A DNA stretch of 64,000 nt from Albugo candida (lineage: Eukaryota > Oomycota > Peronosporomycetes > Albuginales > Albuginaceae): assembly GCA_905220665.1 (NCBI GenBank), contig CAJNAR010000147.1, positions 124,001 through 188,000 on the forward strand. Direction: 5' to 3'. Positions 1 to 11,849 of the stretch are shown piece by piece. Positions within the stretch are counted from its first letter, which is position 1; the number at the start of each line of letters is the position of its first letter. The position numbers and the translations under genes are program-made. The notes beneath the pieces were generated by a model. It searched no databases. It was not told the DNA's origin and saw nothing but the letters and a program-made list of their open reading frames with translations.

Positions 1-16
1 TTCTCTGATTCTATAG

Positions 17-877
17 GTGGTCGATCCATTCCAACCGAATTGAGGAATGTCGAGCAAAATTTACGACAGGAAATGGAGTTTGACGACGAAAAACATGAGA
101 AACCAGTTGATACAATTGACGACGAGTACAGAAACGCAGGAATATTCGATCCCAAGATCGCGATCACAACGTCACGGGATCCAAGCTCTCGACTCAAACA
201 ATTCGCCCAAGAGCTTCGCGTCATCATTCCAAATGCCGTTCGATTGAACCGTGGAGCTCACACAATCATAAATGTGCGTACATTGTGTCCGTATTGAAAG
301 ATCTATCCGCCAAATAACAATCCAATTCTTCAGCTCGTAGAAAGCGCTCGTAGTAATGAATTCTCAGATCTGATTCTGGTCACGGAAACTCGTGGCGAAC
401 CCGATGGATTAGTCGTTTGCCACCTTCCATTCGGTCCAACAGCCTATTTCTCCTTGAGCAATACGGTCTTACGGCATGACATTGAAGATCGTGCCACCAT
501 TTCTGAAGCGTACCCCCATCTGATTCTGAATCAGTTTGAAACTGCACTGGTACGTCACATTTGTCATTCCTATGCTCTTCCTCATGTGCGATTTCCTGCA
601 GGGTCGTCGAGTAGCCAGTATTCTAAAGCATTTATTCCCTGTTCCCAAGACCGATTCCAAAAGAGTTATCACATTCGCAAATGACCACGACTTTATCTCC
701 TTTCGTCACCATACATTCCGAAAGCAGGGCAAGCAAGTGGGGCTCTCTGAATGTGGCCCTCGATTTGAATTGCAATTGTACCAGATCAAATTGGGAACGT
801 GCGACCAAAAAGAAGCCGAAAACGAATGGGTCTTACGGCCGTACATGAATTCTGCCAAAAATCGAAACCATTTATAA
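17..877 (+). CDS. IMP4: U3 snoRNP protein IMP4 (Brix domain), 3' part
   Basis: IMP4 is part of the Mpp10-Imp3-Imp4 subcomplex of the small-subunit processome and helps pair U3 snoRNA with pre-18S rRNA in the nucleolus. Three exons are visible: about 17-273, 334-549 and 602-877, separated by introns 274-333 and 550-601. Joined, they give the Brix/sigma70-like core: the IPTELR stretch, DDEYRNAG, ITTSRDPSSRLKQFAQEL, RGEPDGLVVCHLPFGPTAYF, SEAYPHLIL, DSKRVITFAN, FRHHTFRKQG and the terminal WVLRPYMNSAKNR typical of the family. The first exon opens right after a TATAG acceptor, so the N-terminal exon or exons lie upstream of the window and the true start is not seen. The stop at 875-877 lies 41 bp from the convergent myosin stop. 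Confidence 0.93.
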
Positions 878-918
878 CATTTCAATAGACTTTTCTCCAT
901 CAAGCCCCGTTACTTCTG

Positions 919-3900
919 TTACAGCATCACATTGATATCGGCTTGGAGAAATGAGTCACCGGGTATCCTCGCCAGAATCCTACTAAATGGATCCACTGGA
1001 GGAGCGTACATCTCAAAGGTGATGGAAGCGCTTGTGATGTTACTGAGATCCAATCTGAAGAATGTCCAACATCCGACTTCCTCCTCCTTACTCACCGTAT
1101 TCTGATAACGAAGTTCCATTACCGCAAAAGTGCCTACAAAGCCACAATGAGAAACAGCTTTTCCTTATCGAAAAATCACCCATACCTTGCATCAAATGCT
1201 CCAATGGATGCTGGAGGTACCATGTGTTTCCAAACCACCAGTAATTCGTCCCAGATTGGATCAACGACCTCGGAGTATGCTGAGGCTTTTCCACAATGCT
1301 TCCTCTGAAATCGACCGTATACAAGCAAAAGTGTGGAGTTTCCATGAGCGGGCCTGTAGCGACTGCCACGGCACCAAGGAACACACCAATGTACGTGCTG
1401 TCAGGCAAATGGAAGGGACACCTTAGCAATGGCTCGTGTTCAGTCGGAGAGGTCGAATGAAGCTGTAGTAATTCTCTCATTTCATCGTCTTGTGTGAGGT
1501 CGCATGGACTTTGCCCATTCAAATTCTTCACATCCAATGCCGCCCCTTTTTTTATCAACGTCTCCACCAAATCGTATCGATACAGCGACACCGCGTAATG
1601 GAGTGCGGTATCGCCATTCCCATCGACAGCATTTATGTCCGCTCCCGCCTCAATGAGCCACACACAAACTTTGACAGCTTCAAATCCTTCATCGTCCTCG
1701 TTCTGAACCGCACAATGAAGACTGATAAGTCCTGAGCCATTGGTCGTATTCACAAAATCTCGACGCGAGCACCCATCAATACCAATCATATTCGCATTTG
1801 GCGGCACATTCGTAATGACTCGAACGCCTTTTACTTTGCGTATAGCCGCCATCCATTCCAGCACAATGCTATCGTTATCGGCGACAAAAGAGATCACACC
1901 TTCGGGGTTTCGAGAGCTCAGAAGCCTCGGCGATTGGATCTCAAATCCATACGCCACATGCGATAATCGTTTGATGGCTGTGTCACACAAATCGACGATT
2001 TTCAAAGGGATTTTATCCTTTGCAGTTTTGTAGAATGAGAGACACACTTGATCCACGACCACATACCGTTTGGTGGCCCATCGATTCCCACTGGCTTTGC
2101 GTAAATATCCTTCTTTGTACACTTGTAGCACTATCGTATGCTGGGAAGAGAATGACGTTAGACGCTGGAGGTTCCCAGTTGGTGTCGATGAAATCAGCAT
2201 TCGACGAGTCCGGCGTTTTGTTGGAGCGTTCTCGCCATTCTTGGAAGCAATGGGCGATGATAATTCAGGACCTGACAGATGTCGGTGGTACATTCGCGAT
2301 TTCACGTCCACGGGATCGTCAATTGTCTCCTCTGTTGTCGCACTGCTTCCCCGCAGATCGTATTCCGAAAGCCCGCTACTCGAGGAATTAGGACTGGAAA
2401 TCCGATTTGCAGCCATCGCAAGAAGCTGAATCATATCCATATGCGCTAATTGGCAAGCGTAATGCAGCGGTGTGTTCCCCAAAGCGTCCTTACTGTGCAC
2501 CAAATTCTCCATATTCGAGTTCTCTTCCAAGACAAATCGCGCCAAATTCTGATCGCCATTTCGAGCGGCGATATGGACCAGCGACATCATTTGCTGGTTG
2601 CGTATGCGCAGTATATTGGGAAGATCTCGCGCGATGGCTTGGACCTGAGCAGTATCGTACTCGATGGCAGCGTGAAATAGGCTTTGGGTCTTTTTTTTAA
2701 GGCGAAATCGCGTCAGGTAGCCGGCGATTACACTCACGAGAACTTGAAGAGCTTTACGACGCTGAGTCGCGCAACGTCTGCCGATTGTACGACGAGCGAG
2801 GCTTTGGATAAGAATGATTCGATGGCGAGTACGATGATATCGCTGATGTTCCAATGAGCCTCGAAGGAACGCTTGCATCAAAGTCGCCTTTGCTCGGCAT
2901 TCCAGAAATGCCCGTCGTGCGAGGTACTTTCGAGTCCATTTCTGAATGTTCACAGCCATTTCTTTCGCCTTTAGAAATTGGTTTCGCTTAATCATTCGTC
3001 GAGTATGAGATTGCAGACGACAAATGCTCCATATCGTCTGTTTGTACAGCGCGCGTTGGACAAATCGGTGCCAAAGTGCTTGGAATCGAATAAAGCCACG
3101 CCTTTGAATGCGATATTTTGCGCGGATACTTTTCATCCGTACGATCGACTGACACAATACGACGCGATGATACTCCTTCCGATACGTTTGTTTCGCGGCC
3201 AGCATCCGGAAAATCGCTTGGACTCGTATGGCCATTCGTTTCTCACGTAGAAAGCGCCGACGAACGAGGCCTCGGCGGATCATAGACTGAGACTTGATCG
3301 TAGCATTTCTTCCCTTTACGTACTCCGTCCGGACTTTATAGGCTCGTATGCACGCTTGGATCCTTGTGACTTGCCGTATCGTACGTTTGTATCGATTTCG
3401 AGCAAGAAACCCTCGTGCAAGACTTGCTATTTGGACTTGAGCGAGATTCTGCATGAGTGCGCGCATCCTGGCGCTTTTTCCGAATTTGAGCCGAGCAAGA
3501 AAACCTCTTCCAGCCGCATGTAAGCAAAGAGCAGAACGTTTCTTCGAAAGATACGTTGCTCGAGCTTGGAACCCTTTGTAGCGGGATGCGATACGACAGG
3601 CTGCATCGCGTTGGTCTCGATACAGTCGATATTGATGCCACATTCGTGCGGCGCTGGCGATCGCTGTTGCTGCTTTTTTCTGTCTCCGAAAAGCTTTGCG
3701 GGCTAAATGCATTCGGAATACTGACCCAACTTTTGTGCTTGCATTTGGAAGGTTTCGGAGGTACCACGCATATCGTCTAGCTATTCGTCCACGCACACGA
3801 CTCTGAACGATGATAACACGCTTCCGAATGCTTTGGTATCGCCGATTTTGCAAGAAGGCTCGAGCCAGAGCGTTCAGTCGAGTGAAACATCGACAAAGTC

Positions 3901-6664
3901 GTAAGAAATTTCTTCTCGCCAAACTCATTCGAAGCATTGCCTGCGTCCAAACGATTAGCGCATACATCTTCCGATATCTTATCCGTTGCCGAATTCCACG
4001 CTCGTACTTTTGTATCGTCGTCGCTGCATTTTCTTTGAGTGTTCGAACACGTTGATCCAATAATCGAAGTTGTCCATCGCGAAGAAATACCTTTCGATGT
4101 CCTAATTGCCAATTTTCACGCTGTAAATGCCACAGAATTCTCTCACAAAGATCCTTATGGCTGCATAAACAGTTTTGCTGGCCAAAACGACCCGTTCGTG
4201 TGAGGATCTCATAAGTCGAGTAAAACTCACGAAATAAACGCCGGACGGGGTACCCAGACCTTCGAATATGAACAGTTTCCATGACACCGAGGTAGATAAG
4301 CTGATCCAGGATCAAATTCGCATTCCATCCCTGTGGGAACCGTAGATTGTTGGGCTTGACACATCGAATGTATGACGGGGCTGTGGCTCTGAGTTCCTGC
4401 ATAAGATGAGCCATTTGATCGCGAAATTTCCGTCCGACTGTCATTGTTCCCATCATTTTATTTGAGCATTTTCGAGGTCTTCGCATTCCATGCGCATTAC
4501 CGGAATTACGCGAGTGTCCCGATTGTGATGCGATCATTGGATTTTTGCTCAAATTAACTGGAAACAATTCACGTAGAAATTCAAGTTTGGAGTTGTGGAC
4601 GAGAGATATGAGATCATGATGGAGCGAGTCGTCATTCTTCTCCAAAAAGCCCGTGATCGAGTATGTCACTTTGCCAGCATAGTGCTCGATGATGAATTGA
4701 TCGTTTGCAAAACGCGGTTTAGAGTAATACGAGCCAGAATGATTCAGATGCGTCTGATGAAGCTTTTTGATGAAATTCTCGTCGCTAGCACGTCGACCGA
4801 GTAACGCTTGTTCGTCCAAAAGAGGAAGAATACCGATAGGTTTCTTATCGATCAATTCCAAACACGGCGTGTTGTCTTTGAATTCGAGCCGCGAGAAATC
4901 AATTCCTTCGTCCACGTAAACTTGCTGCTCATATACAAAGACGTGCTGGTTGAATTGCTGTTGGAGCATTTCGTTAGCATAATTGATACAAAGCTGTTCA
5001 AAAGAATTCGATTGTAGAATTTCAAAACCGAAAATATCTAAAATCCCAATGAATTTCTGATTATTTGATAATGCTACATGCTCCTCTTCAGACGTCCTCG
5101 TTTGTAGCTTGGATCCATTCGTCTCCAGAGAAGCATTCGCTTGACTTGCCAGATCCTGGGTCGACTTGTTTATTTGGACCACAAGCCAGTCAAATAGCTT
5201 ACTGAATACATCTTTAGCGAGTCCATTCCGGGATTTCGCAGCTTCTATTGCATTAAGTGAGATTTCAGCCACACTTCCACGAGCTCCAGCCGACATTGTT
5301 CGTTTTGTGAGAGCAAAATCCAGCTCGGACGGTTTAACTTGCAAGATTCCAGCCAGCTCTGCTACTTGAATGGGATCCTGGCAATACGCTTCAAATTTGG
5401 CGTTTTCTTTGAACGAAATGTTACCGAGTTTGAGTACGACCGCTACCAGCGTGAAAATGTAAAAGTACATTTCTTTCGAAATTCCAATGGTTTCCATGGC
5501 TTCTGTGACATACTTGAATTCTTTTTTGTCGTTGATTTCAGGACACTGTATACATTTTCCTTGATTCAGATAGCAGTAGTCATTGGCTGGTAGTAAACAG
5601 AGCTTTTCCTTGTCTGGAGGCGAAAGACCGGCACATAACTGATAGAAAATGTGATAATTGCGTTCAGATTCAGCACAACCAACGATTCTGGACTTTTCGA
5701 GTAGAAAGTGGGAAGTGGTCGCACCGCTGATGGTACCGTCAGAATGGTAGAAAATCTTGATGAATTTCCCAAAACGTGAACTATTGTCGTTACGTATTGT
5801 TTTTGCATTGCCAAATGCCTCTAGAATGGGATTACTGTGTAGTACACACTGCTCCACACTTGACGTGCTCTTGTATTTTGTATTATATTTTTTATTGGAC
5901 GAAACGGTATTCCTCAAGAGTGTGTTGAGTTCATTGAGGGTCGATGGATTTTTGGACTGTAAAATTGAAGATTCGAGATACGATTCACGTTTCCCATGTT
6001 CGCTTATGTTTGCCAAATACTATACAAAAAATTAAAAAGTCGGAACGTGTAGCGTATAGTGACCTAATATACCTGCATGATATATTTCGACGCTTCAGTC
6101 TTACCGGCTCCAGACTCTCCGGAGATCAAAATTGATTGGCATTTTCCCTGTGCACAAAGCGCATGATACGCGTTATGTGCGGTCGTGTATACGTGAGGAA
6201 TTGGGTGTTTAGCTCTCTCTAAGGGATCCACATCTTGGATATTGTATAGCATCGGAATGGTTTTGTAAGGATTGATGGAAATAAGGATATCGCCCGTAAA
6301 TGTCTACAGAATCGGATTGAGCAAAGTTGTAAACAGGTGGTCTTCAAAAAAAGTAAATACGTGCATAGATCTCATCAGATAGATAGCGACGACGAAGCAG
6401 ATCGAGAAGTGGAGCTTGATGCAAATTATCCATTTCAGATAAGTTACTGAGATCCAGTCCGTGTGTTGGATCGTAAGGATGTACTTGATCGCTGGTAAGC
6501 GTTTGTTCTTCATCTGTTCCTGAGACTACTACATGAAGGGTAGTACCTTCATCTTCTACGATTGTGCCTAATTGCCATACACTACGAGGATCTGGACACC
6601 AGACTCGCTCTCCTTCTTTTCGTATGGACCGTTTCGAAGCATCCATCAGACTGGTCAAAATCAC
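919..6664 (-). CDS. Unconventional myosin with long IQ array, ankyrin repeats, PH domain and C2-like tail
   Basis: Predicted actin-based ATPase motor of 1859 residues from four exons: 6664-6365, 6303-6073, 6019-1186 and 1133-919. Domains in order are an N-terminal SH3-like segment (about 1-60), a motor with P-loop GESGAGKT at 162-169, switch I NDNSSRFGKF near 255 and switch II DIFGFE near 505, then a lever of about 17 degenerate IQ motifs (roughly 830-1285). The tail follows: ankyrin repeats (about 1290-1385), PH domain starting KEGYLRK (about 1480-1570), further ankyrin repeats with the GNTALHYA-type signature (about 1595-1695), and a C2-like end. No coiled coil is evident, so a single-headed, lipid-binding motor is inferred. 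The first intron seems to use a GC donor. Met-1 could also be the ATG 18 bp further in. Oomycetes have several lineage-specific myosin classes, and I do not assign one. Confidence 0.92.
6304..6364 (-). other. Probable GC-AG intron in the myosin gene
   Basis: The motor sequence requires ...DEIY joined to TFTGDILISINPYK. On the minus strand the join falls at TAT|GCACGT...CTGTAG|ACA, giving a phase-0 intron of 61 nt with a GC donor. The only nearby GT (one base in) gives the wrong phase and breaks the conserved motor. The donor GCACGT is the common GTACGT donor with one T-to-C change. Confidence 0.7.
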
Positions 6665-7076
6665 TTTTTTGGTGATAAGAAAAGACTAATTGACGGTAAT
6701 TAACAGGGAGTTACCATCCAAATAAATCAAGTGTGTCGGCATAAATTAAAACGCTTATAAACACTGAACTGTAGAGATTTGTAATTGTTTCAGCTATCAA
6801 TGCGTTCCACCATAACCGTGCGACCGAATTTATAACATCTAAGTTTCCATCAACGTACATCTTCAGCGTTCAGTTATAGAGTTCTTTCATGTACTTGATT
6901 TTGCAATGCGACAGTTGCCAAAAGTCATCGCTACAGTCATTGGTGAAGTCGACTTCCAGTTATCTGGTATCCAAAACATTTGGCTGTGCAGTTGGCGACG
7001 GTTGGCAAAGATCATTTAGATTCATTTCTATACACTGACGCCTGCATTGAATATCGTGCCTCTGAACCAATACGTT
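6665..7076. other. Intergenic region between myosin and GST1
   Basis: This 412-bp divergent spacer separates the myosin start (-) from the initiator of the first GST (+). I see no coding signal in it. It must hold both promoters. Confidence 0.6.
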
Positions 7077-7092
7077 ACTCATTTCCAATTTT
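7077..7092 (+). promoter_or_regulatory. Oomycete-type initiator plus flanking element of GST1
   Basis: ACTCATTTCCAATTTT matches the oomycete Inr/FPR consensus (close to GCTCATTYYNCAWTTT) at about 14 of 16 positions. It ends 8 bp before the ATG at 7101. It therefore argues for ATG 7101 rather than any upstream in-frame start. Confidence 0.7.
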
Positions 7093-7100
7093 TACTAAAG

Positions 7101-7700
7101 ATGCCACCGTCTCTAAAATTGGTATACTTTGACCTCAAAGGACGTGCTGAGTTAGCTCGCCTTTGCTTTGCTTACGGGAAGATCCCGTTTGAAGATAAGC
7201 GACTAAGTAAAGAAGAATTTGGTGCTGTAAAACCAAAACTACCGCTCGGTCAAGTTCCAGTGCTACATATCAATGAAGTTGTCTACCCGGAAAGCGCTGC
7301 GATTGCCCGTTATGCTGCACAATTATCGGGACTTTATCCTACTGAACCACAAGAAATAATTAAAGTGGAAGCAGTTATTGGCTCCTTTCAGGAACTCTTG
7401 GCACCGGTAACGCAAATTCGATACTTCAATCTAGAAGCATCAGATAAAGCTGCAAAAACGAAACAAGTGTTGGAAGTTCTTTTACCCAAGATTTTCTCAT
7501 GGTGTCAAAGTATTTCAGGCGAAAAATACATTTTGGGTAATAAGATTTCTCTCGCGGATGTTGCGATTTTCGATATGGTGGAAAACTTTTTAAGTGGAGT
7601 TTCGGGTTTTGATGCATCAAAATATGCAAAGATTGAGGGTATCAAAAATCACGTTAAAGCTGAGCCGACGATCGCGGCCTATCTGAGTAAACAAAGTTGA
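7101..7700 (+). CDS. Glutathione S-transferase 1 of tandem array (sigma-like)
   Basis: Cytosolic glutathione transferase of 199 residues and normal family length. Such enzymes conjugate glutathione to electrophiles or reduce peroxides. The N-terminal thioredoxin-fold half has KLVYFDLKGRAELARL with the catalytic-type Tyr near residue 9, QVPVLHI with the cis-Pro, and a glutathione-binding PESAAIARYAA stretch. The C-terminal helical half has LADVAIFDMVENFL. It is the most divergent copy of the five: PES replaces the (S/P)Q(S/T)MA motif of the others, which is closer to the canonical (Q/E)S.AI.RY form. The gene is intronless. The initiator 9 bp upstream fixes the start at 7101. The substrate is unknown. 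Confidence 0.93.
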   Translation: MPPSLKLVYFDLKGRAELARLCFAYGKIPFEDKRLSKEEFGAVKPKLPLGQVPVLHINEVVYPESAAIARYAAQLSGLYPTEPQEIIKVEAVIGSFQELLAPVTQIRYFNLEASDKAAKTKQVLEVLLPKIFSWCQSISGEKYILGNKISLADVAIFDMVENFLSGVSGFDASKYAKIEGIKNHVKAEPTIAAYLSKQS

Positions 7701-8864
7701 ATCAGGGCATGGCTATCATTGTCTTTTAAACGTATATTGTGTAGTCAAATATCGACTTAGCCTCAGCAGCGAACACGCTACGCCTTGTCGACGTCTGGTT
7801 AATTTTTTAGTACTACTCGATCGCGTTTGAGACTTTTCACAACAGTATTTCTGTAATATTAATACTGCAGGATGCTTCCGTCCGCTGCTGCGATGCTCCA
7901 CAAATATGTCCTGACTAGGATGCACGACTTGACCACTTGTAAGCTCAGGCTGAGGCGACTAAGCTTACAGTGGCAATGACGTGCGTGGTAAGTACCATTT
8001 GCGATCAATCCAAGCAATGTAGCTCATTATACGATAACTTGCGTCAATATGATGCGACTATTGTGCGCAGTATAGACCACATGCTATGCACATCAATTTC
8101 TGTGTGGAATGAGATAGATGCCCGACTGAGCCTACAGCTTTAACTGTTACTTTAACAACTTGCTACAGTTGAAAATGTGTTGAGCGTCATCACACCCTTG
8201 ATGGTGACCGTGTTCTTTGTAATATAGAGCTAACAGTTAACTAAGCAAGCAATCTTGTAATATCCGGTTCTATCCCGATAGCGCAAGTGTTTTGGAAGGA
8301 AAATAAACGAAATCGATTCGTAAAGTGCACATTTCTTTGGCACATGATTATAGTTGAATTGGTGTTGATTCTTACATAATAGCGGGGTGCCTATGCAATC
8401 AAATTTCGAATCGAGTTAAAGAAGACATGCACCACAAGTACAGTTGAATTTGAGCCAGATGTAGATTTTATTTCAAAATCAGCCATCTCAAGTGACGTCC
8501 CGACATTCTGCGGGAGTTGAACCTCGTAACAAATTTATCTTCGATCGTATTCTACAATAAAAATGCTTTTCACAGATGATTATTATCATTACACGTTTAT
8601 TACATGATAAGCGCACGTAAACAAGCGATGCGCGTACGTTAGTACATTCTTCCAATCATAATATAGTGAACCTTAGCTACTTGCGCGTAACCCCAAATTC
8701 CACGATATGCTGATTATGCAAAAATATATAGAAAGAATCAGAAAATGTACCCAATCTAGTAAATTTGAAAGAAATCCTTCTTGATTCCTATTGGATTATG
8801 AAATACTCAACATTTATTTGTGTAAACTTTCCAGATCTTTTGCAATTTAAACTATTTCTCCAGA
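7701..8864. other. Spacer between GST1 and GST2
   Basis: This is about 1.16 kb of A+T-rich DNA with no open frame that resembles a protein and no recognisable GST remnant. Confidence 0.5.
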
Positions 8865-8881
8865 GCTCATTTTTGAACTTT
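8865..8881 (+). promoter_or_regulatory. Oomycete-type initiator of GST2
   Basis: GCTCATTTTTGAACTTT contains a perfect GCTCATTTT initiator followed by a flanking-element-like ACTTT. It ends 8 bp upstream of the ATG at 8890, the same spacing as for GST1. Confidence 0.7.
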
Positions 8882-8889
8882 TCGTCAAG

Positions 8890-9495
8890 ATGTCACCACA
8901 ACCCAAAATCAAACTAGTTTACTTCAATATCGAAGGGCGTGGTGAAATTATCCGCCTTTGCTTTGCACATGGTAAAGTGCCTTTTGAAGACAAACGATTA
9001 AGCGGTGAAGAATTTGGCGCATTAAAACCATCACTCCCACTGGGCCAAGTTCCTGTGCTGCACGTCGATGATACTGTTTATTCGCAAAGCATGGCCATGG
9101 CCCGCTATGCTGCCAGCCTATCGGGCATCTATCCAAAGGATGCGTCGAAAGTCCTTCGAGTAGAATCAGTACTTGGATGTTACGATGAGATGGTAAGCGC
9201 CATTGTAGAGATTTTATTTCTCATTCCAGATGAAGCAACCAAAGCAGCAAAGACGAAGGAAATGGCAGAGAAAAAAACACCCCTGGTACTTTCTTATATA
9301 CAGAGTTTGGTGATTGGAAAATTTGTTTTGGGTGATGAGATCTCGATAGCGGATATAGCGATACTCTGCGTGGTGGATTATTACTTACTTGCAATTAAGG
9401 GGTTTGATATATCCAAATACCCAAAGATCGCGAGTGTCATAAGTAACGTCAAAGCCGAACCAAGTATTGCTGAATATCTTAGCAGAAAAGGCTGA
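8890..9495 (+). CDS. Glutathione S-transferase 2 of tandem array (sigma-like)
   Basis: A 201-residue intronless glutathione transferase. Visible motifs are KLVYFNIEGRGEIIRL (the catalytic-type Tyr is retained; GRGE replaces GRAE), FEDKRLSGEEFGALKP, QVPVLHV with the cis-Pro, SQSMAMARYAA in the glutathione site, and SIADIAILCVVDYYL in the C-terminal half. It shares the GQVPVLHVDD core and the C-terminal FDISKYPKI..V..NVKAEPSIAEYL pattern with copies 3-5, so it belongs to the same expansion. It has its own oomycete-type initiator just upstream. The role is inferred to be detoxification or peroxide handling. Confidence 0.93.
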   Translation: MSPQPKIKLVYFNIEGRGEIIRLCFAHGKVPFEDKRLSGEEFGALKPSLPLGQVPVLHVDDTVYSQSMAMARYAASLSGIYPKDASKVLRVESVLGCYDEMVSAIVEILFLIPDEATKAAKTKEMAEKKTPLVLSYIQSLVIGKFVLGDEISIADIAILCVVDYYLLAIKGFDISKYPKIASVISNVKAEPSIAEYLSRKG

Positions 9496-11808
9496 TTGTA
9501 GTCTTAGGTTACTAAGGTTAATACAACTTTCTCAGTCATTCTCAGTAACATTTATCGTTTTGCTTCTACATTTGTTACTCATAAGATTTTAGTATGATGA
9601 CTAGTACGCTATCTCTGTCTATTGTGTCCGCCACGTAAAACGTAACACAGGTAACAGAATCAAAGTTGGTCCTGAGAGAGATTTTTCGCACCACGACAAT
9701 GGAGTAACTCCCTGTTAGCATGCTTAATACCAAGTTTAGCCGTATTTCATAAACTTGTTACATTATATCGAGTAATAGCCACAATGCATTTAATTCGGTT
9801 CCATGGATTTCTTATACAAGTGGTACTCCTATGATGATGCTATTATCACTATACCCGGCAATGCTATTAGAGTCATGCAATAAAACATACATGCGTACAA
9901 GCAATGCGTCCGAACCGACTGGTATCAATTCACAAGGATTTCTGAATGCTGTGGCGTGTCATGTTGTGCTCCACATTCTTTGAGGTATACATTCAGCAAA
10001 TAATGTATTGCTGATGGATGGTCTTCGTTAAACCGACACATCATTGTTCAGACAATATGAGAAAAACGTCAAAAGAGAACCTATATAATGATGCATTCTT
10101 GTTCTAGTGCTTCGTAGCTAAAGTAAGAGTATCCACACGTCACAATGAACCTTGGAGGGTTATCATCTTTGATTACTCGTCGAAACAGGGTAATATGAAT
10201 TCTGCACATCTTTGAGCGCGCATATCACAAGTTGAGTGCCTAAGAATACGAACAGTAGTAGAATTTTCGGCCACTAGAACGTTACGGAAGTTCTGCCTCG
10301 AGACTCGATGTAAAGTTGCCTCGAACAACATGAACATTTCCATCTCAATGCCTTTGCGTCTTCGGCATCAGAGCAAGGTGAATTGCAACGAGCACACGGC
10401 TTGATACTCAACGATTAAAGCCTTGTAATAAGCTGGCTATCTACCAGTACATTATGAGATAATAGTGCCTCAAGTCTAGAGAGCTTTTGTTTTGATTGAA
10501 CGCAGGAACTATATGAACATGTACTTTTCTACAAGATCTGATTTGTGACAGCGATAATTCGGCTTCGAGAATATGAGTACCTATGTGTATGAGATGAACA
10601 CACTAACTGATGCAGTCTGTATGCAAGTTTTGCAAATCTGTGATCAGGTTATCGAAAAACATTCCGTTGTACAGAGGTTCCACTCCTCTCAATCTAAATT
10701 TTTCTCAAAACGCTTTCAAGCTTCTTACAAGAAGTCACCATATAATTTTCAAGTTCAATTCGATCTTCAAGTCCTTTGCCGAAGTTATCTTCCAGAGCTT
10801 TCCATGCGGTTGAAGACTCTAAGTGTCGTTACGAATTGACATATACCAATGCAGATAGTGAAAAGAAAGCAGCAATATCAGATACGTTGGTGATACATAG
10901 AGCGCTCGCTTTAGAGTCTGCTAAGTGGTAAAAAGGTTTTGGTTGAAAAGTTTTCGATTACAGAAATTCGTTATGTCATGATTAGATACTTGGTATCAAT
11001 CAAAGAAGGTGATGTATCCAGACATCGCAACACTCACTCAAAAACAAGCGCGTTTGATCATGACTGGAGAAGAAACACTTTCTTGCAGTGTCTGCAACGT
11101 AGTAGACGAAATGCATTTACATACCCTACATCGACGACCGTTGCTTAAACGGTATTGACTGCGGTTCTGCAACTAGAAATGGGATGGATCCAATTATACT
11201 TCTCGATCTATCATGATATAGAACAAGATTCCGCCTCGATAATTCATATTCTATCAAGCCTGCGCTTCTGTGTAAGGAAGTTCGTGAGAAACTGAGCCTG
11301 CACAAAACCGCACTCTGCTTCAATGATGCATTTTACGGTGTTTCCTCAACCAGATCAATATTATAGGATTAGTAATTGCAATTCCTTGTACTTCTTAGGC
11401 GATCATGACTGACATCCTCTTCTACGAAGCTTTGTTGAAGTTTAGGGCTATACGTATGTCGTGAAATAAGTAGATTTTGCGTCTTTATGTCTGAAATAGA
11501 TCTTCTCTACAGAGTCATTAGAAACCGCAATAATAGTGTATAAGAAACGGGTAGCCCAAAGCCCACAATTACCGAATTCGAGCTGACTGCGTCTTCAAGT
11601 CTGCAAACATTTTGGCAAATCAGGCGGGATATACCGCCAAAACCGATCCATTTTTCTTGAAGTTATGTTTCAGAAAATGAGAGCGTGGCTGAACGCTTTC
11701 GTTTCGACGTGTATCACATTCTTCCACAATACAATCGATTACGCAAATACTGATCACAATAATCAACCGTTTGAAGTAAGAAAGCATTCTAGATTTTTAG
11801 CGGTTCAA
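9496..11808. other. Long spacer between GST2 and GST3
   Basis: This 2.3-kb stretch is the longest apparently gene-free DNA in the window. It contains only short chance frames (for example 88 codons at 10573-10839, with no recognisable protein). I looked for the FEDKR/QVPVLHV coding words of a decayed GST copy and did not see them. Confidence 0.45.
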
Positions 11809-11842
11809 ATGCTTTCAAAACCGCTCTCACTTCCAATCTTTC
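11809..11842 (+). promoter_or_regulatory. Shared GST promoter module (AATGCTTTC + initiator), copy 3
   Basis: AATGCTTTC at 11809-11817 lies 41 bp upstream of the GST3 ATG and is followed by the initiator-like CTCACTTCCAATCTTT. The same word at almost the same distance is found before GST4 and GST5. Confidence 0.55.
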
Positions 11843-11849
11843 CTTCAAA

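Noticed and set aside
40..877. IMP4 seeming broken into several frames.
   Set aside because: The shifts fall at good GT-AG introns of 60 and 52 nt with phases that restore the conserved protein, so it is not a pseudogene.
8490..8530. Minus-strand GGTTCAA-like sequence suggesting a tRNA T-arm.
   Set aside because: No matching acceptor, D or anticodon stems could be drawn around it.
10573..10839. An 88-codon frame in the GST2-GST3 spacer.
   Set aside because: No recognisable protein, no initiator upstream and no similarity to GST coding words.
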